Assembly: GCF_021044425.1 (NCBI RefSeq)
Contig: NZ_JAJNEC010000005.1
Location: 1,674,001 to 1,738,000, forward strand
Length of the DNA: 64,000 bases
Reading direction: 5' to 3'
Origin: Niabella pedocola
Lineage (GTDB): Bacteria > Bacteroidota > Bacteroidia > Chitinophagales > Chitinophagaceae
The notes beneath the pieces were generated by a model that worked only from the letters and a program-made list of their open reading frames with translations, searched no databases and had not been told where the DNA came from. Shown here one piece after another: positions 7,797 through 17,357 of the stretch. Position numbers and translations under genes: made by a program. Numbering within the stretch: the stretch's first letter is position 1; the number at the start of each line of letters is the position of its first letter.

Positions 7797-8795
7797 ATGA
7801 AGTCGTACTATGTACTTTTTGCGCTGTTGATGCCCGCCCTGGGGTTTGCGCAGAACCGCAATCAAAACAAAGAAGCCGAACAGATCATTATCACTAAAAA
7901 GGGCAAAACAGATGATAAGATGACCATTGTCGTAGACGGCGATAAGGTTACCGTAAATGGCGAACCGGTGGATGCCGATAAAGAAGGCAATATCATTGTA
8001 AAACGGAAAAAGATTAAGGATCTGGACGTGTACAATGAAGAAGGGCCGTTTGGACGGAGCCGCAGTTTCAGCACTTTTGGGGGCAACAACTGGCAGGAAA
8101 TGCCCGCACCCAATAAGGCCATGCTGGGTGTACTGACACAGAAAACCGAAGACGGTGTAACAGTGAAGAATGTATCAGAAGAAAGTGCTGCTGATAAAGC
8201 AGGTCTGAAAGAAGGCGATATCATCACCGCTATAGACGGACAAGCCATTGAAACCCCTGATGCCCTTTCTGCAGCCATTAAAGATAAAAAACCGGGCGAT
8301 AAGGTTTCCATCGCCTACAAAAGAGATAACAAAACCTACACAACCCAGGCAACCCTTTCCAAATGGAAGGCCCCTGCCACCCTGGGATTCAACCGTGACA
8401 GTGCGGAGTCTTTTCCGGCGCCCGATATCGATTTTAATGATCTGATGCGTCAGCTGCCCAACCAGAATGGCGGAAGCCGTAATTTCCGGTTCTATGGCAA
8501 TCCTGGCTTTGAAACGAACAGTCCCAAAATCGGTATCCGCATCCAGGACCTGGATAAAGGTGATGGCGTGAAGATCCTCGACGTGGATAAGGGCTCCGAT
8601 GCCGATAAAGCAGGTTTAAGAAGCGGCGATATCGTAAAAGAGATCAACGGTCAGCCCGCCAACGGTACCGATCAGGCCACCCGGCTGATCCGCAGCAACC
8701 GCAAACCGTCGCTGGACTTTAAGATCACCCGGAACGGGAAAAGTCAATCGATCACCGTAACCCAGTCTGCCCGTATAAAAACCGCAGATCTGTAA
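7797..8795 (+). CDS. Secreted or periplasmic protein with two PDZ domains
   Basis: The 332-residue product starts with a Sec signal peptide (MKSYYVLFALLMPALGFAQ). A charged region follows, then a PDZ domain at about residues 102-185 with the AGLKEGDIITAIDGQ core, and a second at about 240-325 with AGLRSGDIVKEINGQ. The trypsin-like domain of HtrA/DegP proteases is absent, so this looks like a PDZ-only adaptor or substrate binder in the envelope, not a protease. It stands alone between a putative promoter and a strong terminator. Confidence 0.85.
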   Translation: MKSYYVLFALLMPALGFAQNRNQNKEAEQIIITKKGKTDDKMTIVVDGDKVTVNGEPVDADKEGNIIVKRKKIKDLDVYNEEGPFGRSRSFSTFGGNNWQEMPAPNKAMLGVLTQKTEDGVTVKNVSEESAADKAGLKEGDIITAIDGQAIETPDALSAAIKDKKPGDKVSIAYKRDNKTYTTQATLSKWKAPATLGFNRDSAESFPAPDIDFNDLMRQLPNQNGGSRNFRFYGNPGFETNSPKIGIRIQDLDKGDGVKILDVDKGSDADKAGLRSGDIVKEINGQPANGTDQATRLIRSNRKPSLDFKITRNGKSQSITVTQSARIKTADL

Positions 8796-8887
8796 ATTTT
8801 TCAACCTTTTTTTTCCGGAAGCGTTATAACCATAGCATATCTCTATATGCTGATAGTTTTTAAGTTTTCGTGATTTAGGGTTTAAAG

Positions 8888-8918
8888 GCCGCCCCGGTTG
8901 AATCGTGGCGGCTTTTTT
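8888..8918 (+). terminator. Rho-independent terminator of the PDZ gene
   Basis: GCCGCC (8888-8893) pairs with GGCGGC (8907-8912), followed by six T. A second small hairpin (AGCATAT/ATATGCT, 8834-8851) lies upstream. Confidence 0.8.
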
Positions 8919-8981
8919 AATGCCCGGGAAAACCAATCTCCTTGCGTATCTTCGCGAACCTGAACAATTGATACGGAACAC

Positions 8982-10427
8982 ATGGAATGGAGTGAAAAAT
9001 ATGAAATTGTGATCGGCCTGGAAGTGCATGCCCAGCTGCTGACGGAAAGCAAACTTTTTTGCGGAGACAGCATTGCATTTGGCGCGGCACCCAATTCCCA
9101 TGTAAGCCCCATCACCCTGGCGCACCCCGGCAGTTTACCTAAAATGAACCGAAAAGCGATTGAATATGCGGTGAAACTGGGACTGGCCTGTCATTGCGAA
9201 ATTGAGCAAAAGAACTACTTTGCCCGGAAGAACTATTTTTACCCCGATCTGCCGAAAGGCTACCAGATTTCGCAGCACACCACCCCTATTTGCAAAAACG
9301 GGCATGTGACCATTAAAACGGCTGCCGGAACCCGGGATGTCCGGCTCAACCGGATCCACATGGAAGAGGATGCGGGAAAAAGCATTCATGATGTAGATCC
9401 TTATAATACGGCTGTAGATTACAACCGTGCAGGAACCCCCCTGGTAGAGATCGTAACAGAGCCGGACCTCCGCAGCAGTGAGGAAGCCTTCGCCTATGTA
9501 TCAGAACTGCGCAAACTGGTGCGCTACCTGGAGGTATGCGACGGCAATATGGAAGAGGGCAGCATGCGCTGCGACGCCAATATCTCCGTTCGCCTGAGAG
9601 GAACTGAAAAGCTGGGCACCAAGGTTGAAGTAAAAAACCTGAACTCCATCCGGAATGTAAAACGGGCCATTGATTTTGAAGCAGAACGCCTGATGGGTTT
9701 ACTGGAGGCCGGAGAAACCATCCGCCAGCAAACCCGCAGCTTTGATGCCGGAAATGGCACCACCTTCGCTATTCGTGATAAAGAAGATGCAGAAGATTAC
9801 CGGTATTTCCCGGATCCTGATCTGCCGCCTTTCGATTTGGAAGATGCCTTCATCGACAACATCCGCCAGATGATACCGGCCCTGCCCGCCGAACGCATTC
9901 ACCGGTATACAACCGAATATCAGCTGCCCGAATATGATGCGCAGGTCATTACCGAAGAACGGGATAGCGCCGATTATTTTGAAACCATCCTGCAGCATAC
10001 AAAAAATTATAAAGCAGCCGCCAACTGGATGCTGGGTCCAATAAAGACCTGGCTGAATGAAAACGGCCAGCCGATTGAGACCTTTCCGCTGAAACCGGCA
10101 TCGATAGCAGCGCTGATCCAGTGCGTAGATTCCGGAAAAGTGAGCTTTTCCATTGCCTCCACAAGACTGTTCCTGCTGTTATTACAACATCCGGAAGAAC
10201 AGCCCCTGGCGCTGGCAGAGAAAAACAACCTGATCCAGCAATCGGATGCAGCAGACCTGGAGCCGGTGATTGATGCCGTGCTGGAAAAGCTGGCACCCAA
10301 GGTTGCAGAATACAAAAAAGGAAAGAAAGGCCTACTGGCACTGTTTGTAGGGGAGGTAATGAAACAAACAAAAGGCAAGGCAGACCCGAAAAAGACCAAC
10401 GAGATATTGTTGAAGAAATTACAATAA
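8982..10427 (+). CDS. gatB: Asp/Glu-tRNA(Asn/Gln) amidotransferase subunit B
   Basis: Kinase and tRNA-binding subunit of the GatCAB transamidosome, which converts Glu-tRNA(Gln) or Asp-tRNA(Asn) to the amidated forms using ATP and ammonia from GatA. The 481-residue protein starts EIVIGLEVHAQL and contains the PNSHVSPITLAHPGSLPKMN block, KNYFYPDLPKGYQ, RIHMEEDAGK, DYNRAGTPLVEIVTEPD and SMRCDANISVR, all hallmarks of GatB, plus the C-terminal tail domain (LFVGEVMKQTKGKADP). gatA and gatC are not adjacent, which is common. A strong terminator follows directly. Confidence 0.97.
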   Translation: MEWSEKYEIVIGLEVHAQLLTESKLFCGDSIAFGAAPNSHVSPITLAHPGSLPKMNRKAIEYAVKLGLACHCEIEQKNYFARKNYFYPDLPKGYQISQHTTPICKNGHVTIKTAAGTRDVRLNRIHMEEDAGKSIHDVDPYNTAVDYNRAGTPLVEIVTEPDLRSSEEAFAYVSELRKLVRYLEVCDGNMEEGSMRCDANISVRLRGTEKLGTKVEVKNLNSIRNVKRAIDFEAERLMGLLEAGETIRQQTRSFDAGNGTTFAIRDKEDAEDYRYFPDPDLPPFDLEDAFIDNIRQMIPALPAERIHRYTTEYQLPEYDAQVITEERDSADYFETILQHTKNYKAAANWMLGPIKTWLNENGQPIETFPLKPASIAALIQCVDSGKVSFSIASTRLFLLLLQHPEEQPLALAEKNNLIQQSDAADLEPVIDAVLEKLAPKVAEYKKGKKGLLALFVGEVMKQTKGKADPKKTNEILLKKLQ

Positions 10428-10435
10428 GCACATAG

Positions 10436-10490
10436 GACCTGTAAGGTTTTGCGCCGGCACAACAGGCCCGAACCTTACAGGTCTGTTTTT
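10436..10490 (+). terminator. gatB terminator
   Basis: A perfect 13-bp stem, GACCTGTAAGGTT (10436-10448) with AACCTTACAGGTC (10471-10483), followed by TGTTTTT. It starts 9 bp after the gatB stop. Confidence 0.88.
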
Positions 10491-10504
10491 GAAAATTCAA
10501 AAAA

Positions 10505-11674
10505 ATGAAACAGTTCATCGCCATTGCATTCCTGGCAATCATTTTTGCAGGATGTAAACAGGACCATAAAAAAAACTTTATCATCAACGGAAGCGTTGCT
10601 AATACCCAGGCAAAAAAAGTATACCTGGAAGAGGTACCCGTAGCTTCCATGCAACCGGTGATCGTAGACTCCGCCGATATCCTCACCGGAAAATTCACGC
10701 TTAAAACCGAGGCGCTGGAAGATGCCGTGTACAACATCCGGCTGGATGCCCTGGAGTTTCCGGTAGCATCCGTTATTAACGACGCTCCGGAGGTTGATCT
10801 CAGCATTACGATGAGCACCCGCAACCCCCAGATGCCTGAAAAATTTGAAGTAAAAAATTCACCGGCCAGCCAGGCGATGAAGGATTTTATGGTGGCTTTT
10901 AATGATAAAATGATCCTGCTGGTTAACAATACGCATAAGCTGGACAGCCTGCGTACTACAAAAGTTGCAGACAGTACCCTTGCCCCGCTGATGCAGACCA
11001 TCAAACAAGATGGGGTGGCCCTCCGGGAATATGCGCTGGGCGAGATCAAAAAAGGTATTAACCCGGCCCTTTCCATGTTTGAACTGGGCTATTACCAGTC
11101 TACGGCTAACGGACAGGGATTGGGCCTGGAGCCGCTGGACAATAAACAGGTGGTTGCCCTGATTGATGATGTAACCAAAAAATTTCCCAATCATATTGCA
11201 GTTGCCGGCTTAAAACTCAACCTGCAGCAGGAGATCAAGGCAGCGGAAGACCGTACCTGGGTGGGCAAACAGGCCCCGGATTTTACCCTGCCCGATGTTT
11301 CGGGGAAACCGGTAGCACTGAACTCCTTCAGAGGACAGTATGTACTGGTTGATTTTTGGGCCAGCTGGTGCCGCCCCTGTCGCGCTGAAAACCCCAATGT
11401 AGTGGCCGTTTTCAATAAATACAAAACCAAAGGATTTACTGTTTTAGGTGTTTCACTGGATGATGATGCCAATGCCTGGAAGAATGCCATTCAAAATGAC
11501 AAGCTGGCCTGGACCCAGGTAAGCGACCTTAAGAAATGGGAATCGCCCGTAGTGCCGATGTATAAATTCGGAGGGATCCCTTTTAATGTATTGATTGATC
11601 CGCAGGGAAAAATCATTGCGGAAGGCTTGCGGGGCATGGACCTGGAAAACAAGCTGACAGCAATCTTTCCCTGA
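10505..11674 (+). CDS. TlpA-type thiol-disulfide oxidoreductase lipoprotein
   Basis: Envelope redox protein of 389 residues. It has a lipoprotein signal (AFLAIIFAGC, Cys17), an N-terminal DUF4369-like beta domain (about residues 25-120: FIINGSVANTQAKKVYLEEV), a helical linker, and a thioredoxin-fold AhpC/TSA domain from about 255. The active-site motif is WCRPC at residues 288-292, with the cis-Pro loop at GGIPFNVLID. Such proteins reduce or isomerise disulfides in the periplasm or support cytochrome maturation. It lies between two terminators and is monocistronic. Confidence 0.92.
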   Translation: MKQFIAIAFLAIIFAGCKQDHKKNFIINGSVANTQAKKVYLEEVPVASMQPVIVDSADILTGKFTLKTEALEDAVYNIRLDALEFPVASVINDAPEVDLSITMSTRNPQMPEKFEVKNSPASQAMKDFMVAFNDKMILLVNNTHKLDSLRTTKVADSTLAPLMQTIKQDGVALREYALGEIKKGINPALSMFELGYYQSTANGQGLGLEPLDNKQVVALIDDVTKKFPNHIAVAGLKLNLQQEIKAAEDRTWVGKQAPDFTLPDVSGKPVALNSFRGQYVLVDFWASWCRPCRAENPNVVAVFNKYKTKGFTVLGVSLDDDANAWKNAIQNDKLAWTQVSDLKKWESPVVPMYKFGGIPFNVLIDPQGKIIAEGLRGMDLENKLTAIFP

Positions 11675-11703
11675 TCCTTTTCAGGCGTATAAACAGCTAT
11701 TTT

Positions 11704-11745
11704 CGCCCTTTTTATGGAATAAAGATCCAAAAAAGGGCGTTTTTT
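11704..11745 (+). terminator. Terminator of the TlpA-type gene
   Basis: CGCCCTTTTT (11704-11713) pairs with AAAAAGGGCG (11730-11739), followed by six T. It lies 29 bp after the stop codon. Confidence 0.85.
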
Positions 11746-11858
11746 ATGGTTCAGCTTTATATGCAATGGGCCTGGATGCAAAACGATTTCCGATGGTCTT
11801 TACAAAATCTTAACCATCCATCTTAATCTAGGTTATTTTCAACCGGTTGTTCCGGTAC

Positions 11859-11866
11859 TAATTTTG
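11859..11866 (+). promoter_or_regulatory. Putative -7 element of the YceI gene (TAATTTTG)
   Basis: Exact TAnnTTTG match ending 30 bp upstream of the ATG at 11897. The region about 19 bp upstream is T-rich but lacks a clear TTTG. Confidence 0.5.
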
Positions 11867-11896
11867 TGTTATCAAATCACAAAAACAAATATAACT

Positions 11897-12424
11897 ATGG
11901 CTACATGGACAATTGATCCGATGCATTCGGAAATAGGTTTTAAAGTAAGACACCTGGTAATTTCAAACGTATCCGGGAAGTTTAACAGCTTTGAAGGCAC
12001 CGTTATTGCCGATAAAGAAGATTTCAGCGATGCGCAGGTTACCTTCAGTGCAGATATCGACAGTATCTCAACCGGACCCGCGCAACGTGATGAGCATTTA
12101 AAATCCGCTGATTTTTTTGACGCGGCCAACCACCCCAAGTTAACGTTTGAATCAACCGCCATCACTTCAAAAGGCGGCGATGAATTTGAAATGACCGGTG
12201 ATCTGACCATCCGCGGGGTAAAGAAAAGCGTTACCTTAAATGTGGAACTGGGCGGTATCGGACCCAATGCATACGGACAAACCGTTGCCGGTTTTGAACT
12301 GAACGGTAAAATCAACCGTAAGGATTTCGGACTGAACTGGAGCGCTGTTACAGAAGCCGGCGGCATCGTAGTAGCAGATGAAGTAAAATTACACATCAAC
12401 GCAGAACTGGTAAAACAGGCTTAA
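11897..12424 (+). CDS. YceI family lipid-binding-like protein
   Basis: Lipocalin-like beta-barrel of the YceI family, which bind polyisoprenoid-type lipids. The 175-residue product begins MATWTIDPMHSEIGFKVRHLVISN, the family N-terminus, and contains STGPAQRDEHLKSADFFDAANHPKLTFEST and GDLTIRGVKKSVTL, both typical. An in-frame ATG lies 33 bp upstream, but the family start and promoter position favour 11897. No signal peptide is visible, so this copy is probably cytoplasmic, as in many Bacteroidota. A terminator follows. Confidence 0.93.
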   Translation: MATWTIDPMHSEIGFKVRHLVISNVSGKFNSFEGTVIADKEDFSDAQVTFSADIDSISTGPAQRDEHLKSADFFDAANHPKLTFESTAITSKGGDEFEMTGDLTIRGVKKSVTLNVELGGIGPNAYGQTVAGFELNGKINRKDFGLNWSAVTEAGGIVVADEVKLHINAELVKQA

Positions 12425-12445
12425 TCCGTTCTCAAATACGATAGA

Positions 12446-12474
12446 AAAAGGCGATCCATGCGATCGCTTTTTTT
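12446..12474 (+). terminator. Terminator of the YceI gene
   Basis: GCGATC (12451-12456) pairs with GATCGC (12462-12467) around a 5-nt loop, with an A-run before and seven T after. Confidence 0.82.
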
Positions 12475-12522
12475 ATGGCATCCGTTTCTTTTTACCCGGG
12501 AAAGCAGCATATTTGCAGCCGG

Positions 12523-13641
12523 ATGATCACAATTTTAAACACCCTTTTATCGGCAACCGCAGTACCAATCCGGAATCATATTTTGTATAAGCAAATCACG
12601 TCGTTTCTTTTATTGCTGCTGATCTTTTGTACGGCATATGGTCAAAGCGGTCATTCATATAAACAGCTGCAGGGCCGGTATGGCGGCACATCTGATGGCA
12701 TTTACCTGTTTGAAGACAGCACCTTCCTGTTGTATGGCTATGCCACGATGGTCTTTGGAAAATACACCCTCGAAAAAGAACTGCTTTTGTTTTATCCGGA
12801 TAAGCCGGACCAGGTGTTCTCCGTATATGCCCGCAACGATACGGCCATCAAAGGTATCCGGCTGGCGTTTGGCGGATTTGAGCGGGGCCACACCTTTATC
12901 CGGTTTGATGAAGCTCCGGTGAAACGCGTATTTAATGAACATGCCAATTGTTTTTCCGCGCCTTTCGTGTATGATACGGTATATCATCCTCAACAGATCA
13001 TGCTCAGCCATCAGCTGGATGCACCCTGGCGACTGCCGCAAACCGGAAAAGAGCCCGGTGGTTTTTTACTTCCGGTAAAAGCAAATGATTATATCCTGGT
13101 GTACCATCAGCCCGACCGGTACCACGACCCGTTTAGAGGGTGCATTGTTACACAAGAAGGAGTGCTGCTGCTGGCAACCACCCTTACAAGCCGGCAATTT
13201 GCAAAACAGGAAGAAGCGCCGGATCAACTGCGTGAAGTAATCCAATTGAAAGCCGATTATAAACAGTCCCGCGGGAGCGAAACCGTTATGTATACCAATG
13301 ACCGGTACCGGCCGTTTGAGGAACCGGATACCGCTGCATATACGTACGATGCCGCTTCAAACCAATATATCAGCAACCAGGTGTTTGATAAAAAGAAGGA
13401 TTACAACCGGCACAAAAGCAGCGATTATCATGATGATGGGGTGTTGAGAAAATATACCCGGGTAACGCTGCAGGCCATTGATAAGAACGATGCCGAAGCG
13501 CCAACGGATCCCCGTTCTTTATTTTACACCACCTGTGAAGAACCGGAAAAGTCGTACAAATATAAAGGCATACCGGAAATACCCGTTACCGATAAAGCTC
13601 CGCTAACTCCTGCCCCTGCGGCGCCGGTATTAACAGATTGA
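12523..13641 (+). CDS. Secreted protein of unknown function
   Basis: Not recognised. About 372 residues from the chosen ATG. A hydrophobic signal segment (SFLLLLLIFCTAYGQ) follows a basic IRNHILYKQ stretch, so the protein is probably exported. The mature part starts with a small beta-rich unit (YKQLQGRYGGTSDGIYLFEDSTFLLYGY) resembling lipocalin-like or copper-resistance-like strands, then a long charged region and a Pro/Ala-rich end. The first in-frame ATG (12475) abuts the upstream terminator and is unlikely; a TTG at 12583 would place the signal peptide at the very N-terminus. The stop lies only 3 bp from the convergent symporter stop. Confidence 0.7.
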   Translation: MITILNTLLSATAVPIRNHILYKQITSFLLLLLIFCTAYGQSGHSYKQLQGRYGGTSDGIYLFEDSTFLLYGYATMVFGKYTLEKELLLFYPDKPDQVFSVYARNDTAIKGIRLAFGGFERGHTFIRFDEAPVKRVFNEHANCFSAPFVYDTVYHPQQIMLSHQLDAPWRLPQTGKEPGGFLLPVKANDYILVYHQPDRYHDPFRGCIVTQEGVLLLATTLTSRQFAKQEEAPDQLREVIQLKADYKQSRGSETVMYTNDRYRPFEEPDTAAYTYDAASNQYISNQVFDKKKDYNRHKSSDYHDDGVLRKYTRVTLQAIDKNDAEAPTDPRSLFYTTCEEPEKSYKYKGIPEIPVTDKAPLTPAPAAPVLTD

Positions 13642-13644
13642 ACG

Positions 13645-15210
13645 TTAAAAATACCGTACAAAAAAATAAAGCACCATTGCCGTAATCAGCAGCCACCAGA
13701 TGGTGGGATTGCGCAGGCCCCGGTAATATTTTTTCTCCGGCTCTGGTATGCGCAGGCTTTCCCGGGTCCATACCAGGTTGTTTAATTCTGTGGATTTTGA
13801 TGCCGCGGTAAACAGGCTTACTAAAGCACACAGGATCATACAGGTCCAGAAAACAATACCAGTGCGGTTGAAAAACGGCATTTGCGGAAAACAAAATTCC
13901 ATCAGCAGCGAAAGCGGGATGGTCAGCAATCCGGCCGCCAGCGCCCCTGCTGCGGTGGTTCGTTTCCAGAAAACGCCCATCAGGAACATGGTTGCAATGC
14001 CCGGGGTGAACAGTCCGTAAAGATTCATCAGGTACAGGAATACCGGCTTATCGGAATAACTGATCAAAAGGATCGCGCTGAGAATCCCCAGCAGAATGAT
14101 GACCACACCCGAGCGTTTGCCAAAACGAACGGCCTGTTCATCGCTCGCTTTTTTGTTGATGAACTGGGTATATACGTCTACCGTTAAAATGGTGGTACAG
14201 GAGTTGATGGCCCCCGAAATATGCGACATGATCGCGGAGATCAATCCGGCCATTACCAATCCCACCAAACCCTTTGGTAACAGTGTTTCCACAAGGGTTG
14301 CAAACAAAAGATCCGGCTGCTCCAGCTTCGGCAGGAATTTGGGTGCAATCAATGCCGGAACGGTAATGATCAGGGGTACCAGGAATTTGAGATAATCCCC
14401 AAAGATAACGCCCATACGCCCGTGCCACTCATTCTTCGCTGCCAGCACCCGCTGTACAATGAACTGGTTGGTGGCACAATAAAAAACGCTGATGCACAAC
14501 AGGCCACCCAGGTACATCGTCCAGGGAAAATCCGGGTCCGAAGCCGGGTAAAACATTTTCCAGTTTTTTGAAGATTCGGCAATCGCACCGAAACCACCGG
14601 CCGCATGAATGGTACTGAAGGTTAAAATGATGCCGCCCAGCACCAGCACCACCAGCTGCACCATTTCGGTCCAGATCACCGCCCGCAGGCCGCCCAGCAC
14701 GGTATACAATCCCGTTAGCAACGCCATTCCCAAAATACTGTACAGGATGGGGATACCAAATAAGGCATGCAGCGTAAGTCCGCCCAGGTACAATACGGCA
14801 CCGATCTCCACAAAAACATAGGTAAATAAGATCAGCAGGGCGTACAATACCCGCGTTTTGGTACCGAAGCGCTTTTCCAGGTATTCGGGGGTGGTATAAA
14901 AACCGTTCCGCAGGTAAAAAGGCAGAAAGATCCACAACAATGCATTAAAGCCAATGAGGATGGCGCCCCATTCCAGTGTAATGGCCACAAAACCCCGGCT
15001 GTAGGCCGTTCCCATGGCGCCTACCAGGTGATGACTGCTGATGTTGGCCGCAATAATACTACCGCCGATCATCCACCAGGGTAGCTTATCCCCCGCCAGG
15101 AAATAATCCCGCTTGGTACGCGCACTTCTTCGCGTAGCATACAATCCCAGCGCCACTACGCCAATGATATAAATCCCAAAAATGAGCAGGTCAATCCATT
15201 GCAGTTTCAT
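13645..15210 (-). CDS. Sodium:solute symporter (SSS family)
   Basis: Inner-membrane sodium-coupled transporter, 521 residues, with about 13 hydrophobic segments in the LeuT fold. Family signatures include the TM1 region YIIGVVALGLYATRR, the RRSARTKRDYFLAGDKLPWW loop and GLISAIMSHISGAINSCTTILT with the sodium-site Ser/Thr residues of TM8. Its start overlaps the upstream ceramidase-like gene by 20 bp, so translation is coupled, and it is the last gene of a five-gene leftward operon. It probably brings a sugar acid or similar product into the cytosol; the substrate is inferred from context. Confidence 0.92.
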   Translation of the reverse strand: MKLQWIDLLIFGIYIIGVVALGLYATRRSARTKRDYFLAGDKLPWWMIGGSIIAANISSHHLVGAMGTAYSRGFVAITLEWGAILIGFNALLWIFLPFYLRNGFYTTPEYLEKRFGTKTRVLYALLILFTYVFVEIGAVLYLGGLTLHALFGIPILYSILGMALLTGLYTVLGGLRAVIWTEMVQLVVLVLGGIILTFSTIHAAGGFGAIAESSKNWKMFYPASDPDFPWTMYLGGLLCISVFYCATNQFIVQRVLAAKNEWHGRMGVIFGDYLKFLVPLIITVPALIAPKFLPKLEQPDLLFATLVETLLPKGLVGLVMAGLISAIMSHISGAINSCTTILTVDVYTQFINKKASDEQAVRFGKRSGVVIILLGILSAILLISYSDKPVFLYLMNLYGLFTPGIATMFLMGVFWKRTTAAGALAAGLLTIPLSLLMEFCFPQMPFFNRTGIVFWTCMILCALVSLFTAASKSTELNNLVWTRESLRIPEPEKKYYRGLRNPTIWWLLITAMVLYFFVRYF

Positions 15211-16582
15211 CTGTCAGTATTTTTTCAATTTCCTTCCGCGTTTCTTCGATCAGCAATTCCAGTGCACCGGGCGCATAGGGTGTTTGCCATACGGCATAAA
15301 TGTCCTTATCATACAGATCCTGCGGAGGCAGGTACCCCACATAGCCGTTGGCAATATTGATACAGATAATGGCGGTACCCGGGAAAAAAGCCCGCAGCTT
15401 TTCCTGAAATTCGGAATAGGCCTCATTCGGCTGTGCCACCAATACAGCAGTCCCCAGACGCCAGATCCATACGGGTAGCGTTGCATGACTATTGTTTCCG
15501 ATCGCGATGCGGGTATTGAGCTTCCGCCACAACCGGTCTTTTAATACCCGGTCTTCACATTGGTGGTATTCCTGCTCTATCAGTTCCGCATCCGGTAATT
15601 GTTTGTAGGGCACCCGCACGATCACTTTTCGTAGCCGGAGGCATTCAGACACTTCAACCGGTTTTTCTTTCCAGATCGCCAGCGGTGCGCCCGATACCAG
15701 GGCGCTGTCAAAGGTCCAGCTGGTATCTGAGCCCGGATGTGTTTCCAGTGCGGATAATACGGCATAACCCAGTTGCCGGCCATTGGCGTCTACAATCTCC
15801 GGATCACTTACATATTGTTTTTTGGGCGCCAGGTCTCCGGATGCACCTTGTAAGAACATACAGGGTACTGATGTATGGGTAGTAACCAGTTCCCGCAGGG
15901 CGCCTACAAAATCGGGGGAAAGCAGCCGGTTCTCGTGTGCAAAAGTGGTGGGATGGCAGGCATAATTGGCGAACACAGCTTTTAATTGACCATCCGGGCT
16001 TCTTAGTTCACCTACCAGCAGGGTTTGATCTGCTTTTGCTTCCGGGTCATAACCGATCAGGTAATCATTGCCTACTTTCAGATCCCGTTTTGTGGCCAGG
16101 TTGCAGCAACCGGTACTCCATACCAATATGTGCTCTTCCATTCCCGCAAGAGCCTCATGGATACAGGTTACCGCAGCTGCCTTTAATGCATCCAGGTAAG
16201 GCCGTATGTAAGAGCCGCCCGGCTGCTCCACATCATTGGAGCAAATGCTGGGGCCGGCATGTGTATGCGATAAACAAAAAAGCAATTGTTCCTCCTGCAG
16301 GTTAAAATGCTGCAGCAACGCCTGCCGCAGCCGGCGTTCATCTTCCTGGTTTTTCCACCAGCCAAGGTCGGCCGTAAGCAACAGGGCCTGTTGACCGGAG
16401 GCTGTTTCAATGGCCAGGCATTGCATCCATAGCGGCCGGTGTACGCCATTCGCATTATCGAAGATGGCTGCCCCCCAGTTGCGTGCATAAATACCCAGCG
16501 GTGGCGTAATATCCGCCTGTGCCATACCAAATTTTGCCCGCAGGCGTGCGGTATGATCCATCCGTTCGTTTGTTTTATTCAT
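15191..16582 (-). CDS. Neutral ceramidase-like amidohydrolase
   Basis: The 463-residue product resembles the N-terminal domain of neutral/alkaline non-lysosomal ceramidases, zinc enzymes that cleave N-acyl amides. Matching features are FGMAQADITPPLGIYARNWG near the start, LLTADLG (Asp72), the metal ligands in SHTHAGPS (His106, His108) and the later NYACHPTT segment. It is shorter than true ceramidases (600-700 residues), lacks the C-terminal immunoglobulin-like domain, and has no signal peptide, so it is probably cytoplasmic. It sits between an SDR gene (6 bp upstream) and the symporter (20-bp overlap). A role in removing an N-acyl group from a sugar-derived amine is plausible but unproven. 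Confidence 0.8.
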   Translation of the reverse strand: MNKTNERMDHTARLRAKFGMAQADITPPLGIYARNWGAAIFDNANGVHRPLWMQCLAIETASGQQALLLTADLGWWKNQEDERRLRQALLQHFNLQEEQLLFCLSHTHAGPSICSNDVEQPGGSYIRPYLDALKAAAVTCIHEALAGMEEHILVWSTGCCNLATKRDLKVGNDYLIGYDPEAKADQTLLVGELRSPDGQLKAVFANYACHPTTFAHENRLLSPDFVGALRELVTTHTSVPCMFLQGASGDLAPKKQYVSDPEIVDANGRQLGYAVLSALETHPGSDTSWTFDSALVSGAPLAIWKEKPVEVSECLRLRKVIVRVPYKQLPDAELIEQEYHQCEDRVLKDRLWRKLNTRIAIGNNSHATLPVWIWRLGTAVLVAQPNEAYSEFQEKLRAFFPGTAIICINIANGYVGYLPPQDLYDKDIYAVWQTPYAPGALELLIEETRKEIEKILTDETAMD

Positions 16583-16588
16583 AACTGT

Positions 16589-17347
16589 TTATGGCCTGAT
16601 TAACGAAAGTCCGCCATCCAGTAAAAGCGTGGCACCCGTCAGATGCCGGTTTTCCGGAGCTGTGATCCACAGTACCTGGGCGGCGACTTCACCTGCCTCG
16701 ATGATTTTTTTTAACGGCACCTGGTTGCGCGCCGATTCCTGCAGATCCGGAGCAGCGCTCCACACCTCCTTACTCAGCCCGGCATTTACATAGCCCGGCG
16801 CCAGCTCATTGATGCGGATGCCATAGGGCGCATATTCCAGGGCCATGGATTGACAAAGCATCCGCAGGCCGGCTTTGGATACACTGTAAGCAGGCAGGTT
16901 TTTATGTACCGCATGCGCTGCCCAGCTTCCCAGGAATACAATATTGCCGGCCACCTGTGCATCACTAAAATAGCGCGCTGCCCCGTTAGCCAGGTAAAAC
17001 GCTCCATCCAGGTTTACCTCCAGTTCCCGTTTCCATTCTTCCGGCGTTATGCTCCGGTAATCTTTAAGGGTAACCCTTGCCGCATTTACAATACAATCAT
17101 CGATCCTGCCAAAACGCTCCAGTACGGCTGCGATCCAGTTTGCCACCGCCGCTGCATCGGAAACATCCACTTTGTGATAATCAACAGTTCCCTGCAGTTC
17201 GTTTAAGCGTTGGAGCGCTTTTTCCTGCGGCTCCGTATCGCATAAAGAAACGGTATGCCCTGCGTGCAGGTATGCTGTTGCAATGGCCATTCCGATATCG
17301 CCCAGTCCTCCGCTGATGAGAACCACTTTTTCGTTTAACTGCTGCAT
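16589..17347 (-). CDS. Short-chain dehydrogenase/reductase
   Basis: Classical SDR, 252 residues from ATG 17347. The nucleotide motif is SGGLGDIG at 12-19, the NAA motif is present at 88-90, and the catalytic residues are Ser141, Tyr154 and Lys158 (AYSVSKAG). Asp37 after beta-2 (LCDTEP) suggests a preference for NAD(H). The frame is open upstream to 17380, but that would overlap the preceding gene; 17347 leaves a 10-bp gap. By position in the operon it probably oxidises or reduces a sugar-acid intermediate. Confidence 0.9.
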   Translation of the reverse strand: MQQLNEKVVLISGGLGDIGMAIATAYLHAGHTVSLCDTEPQEKALQRLNELQGTVDYHKVDVSDAAAVANWIAAVLERFGRIDDCIVNAARVTLKDYRSITPEEWKRELEVNLDGAFYLANGAARYFSDAQVAGNIVFLGSWAAHAVHKNLPAYSVSKAGLRMLCQSMALEYAPYGIRINELAPGYVNAGLSKEVWSAAPDLQESARNQVPLKKIIEAGEVAAQVLWITAPENRHLTGATLLLDGGLSLIRP

Positions 17348-17357
17348 GCTTTTAAAT

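Noticed and set aside
9949..11076. Long open frame antisense to gatB and the TlpA gene
   Set aside because: Spans two terminators and a gene boundary on the opposite strand, with no family similarity.
12475..12522. Upstream ATG of the secreted unknown protein
   Set aside because: It begins at the end of the YceI terminator's T-run; the downstream ATG is more plausible.
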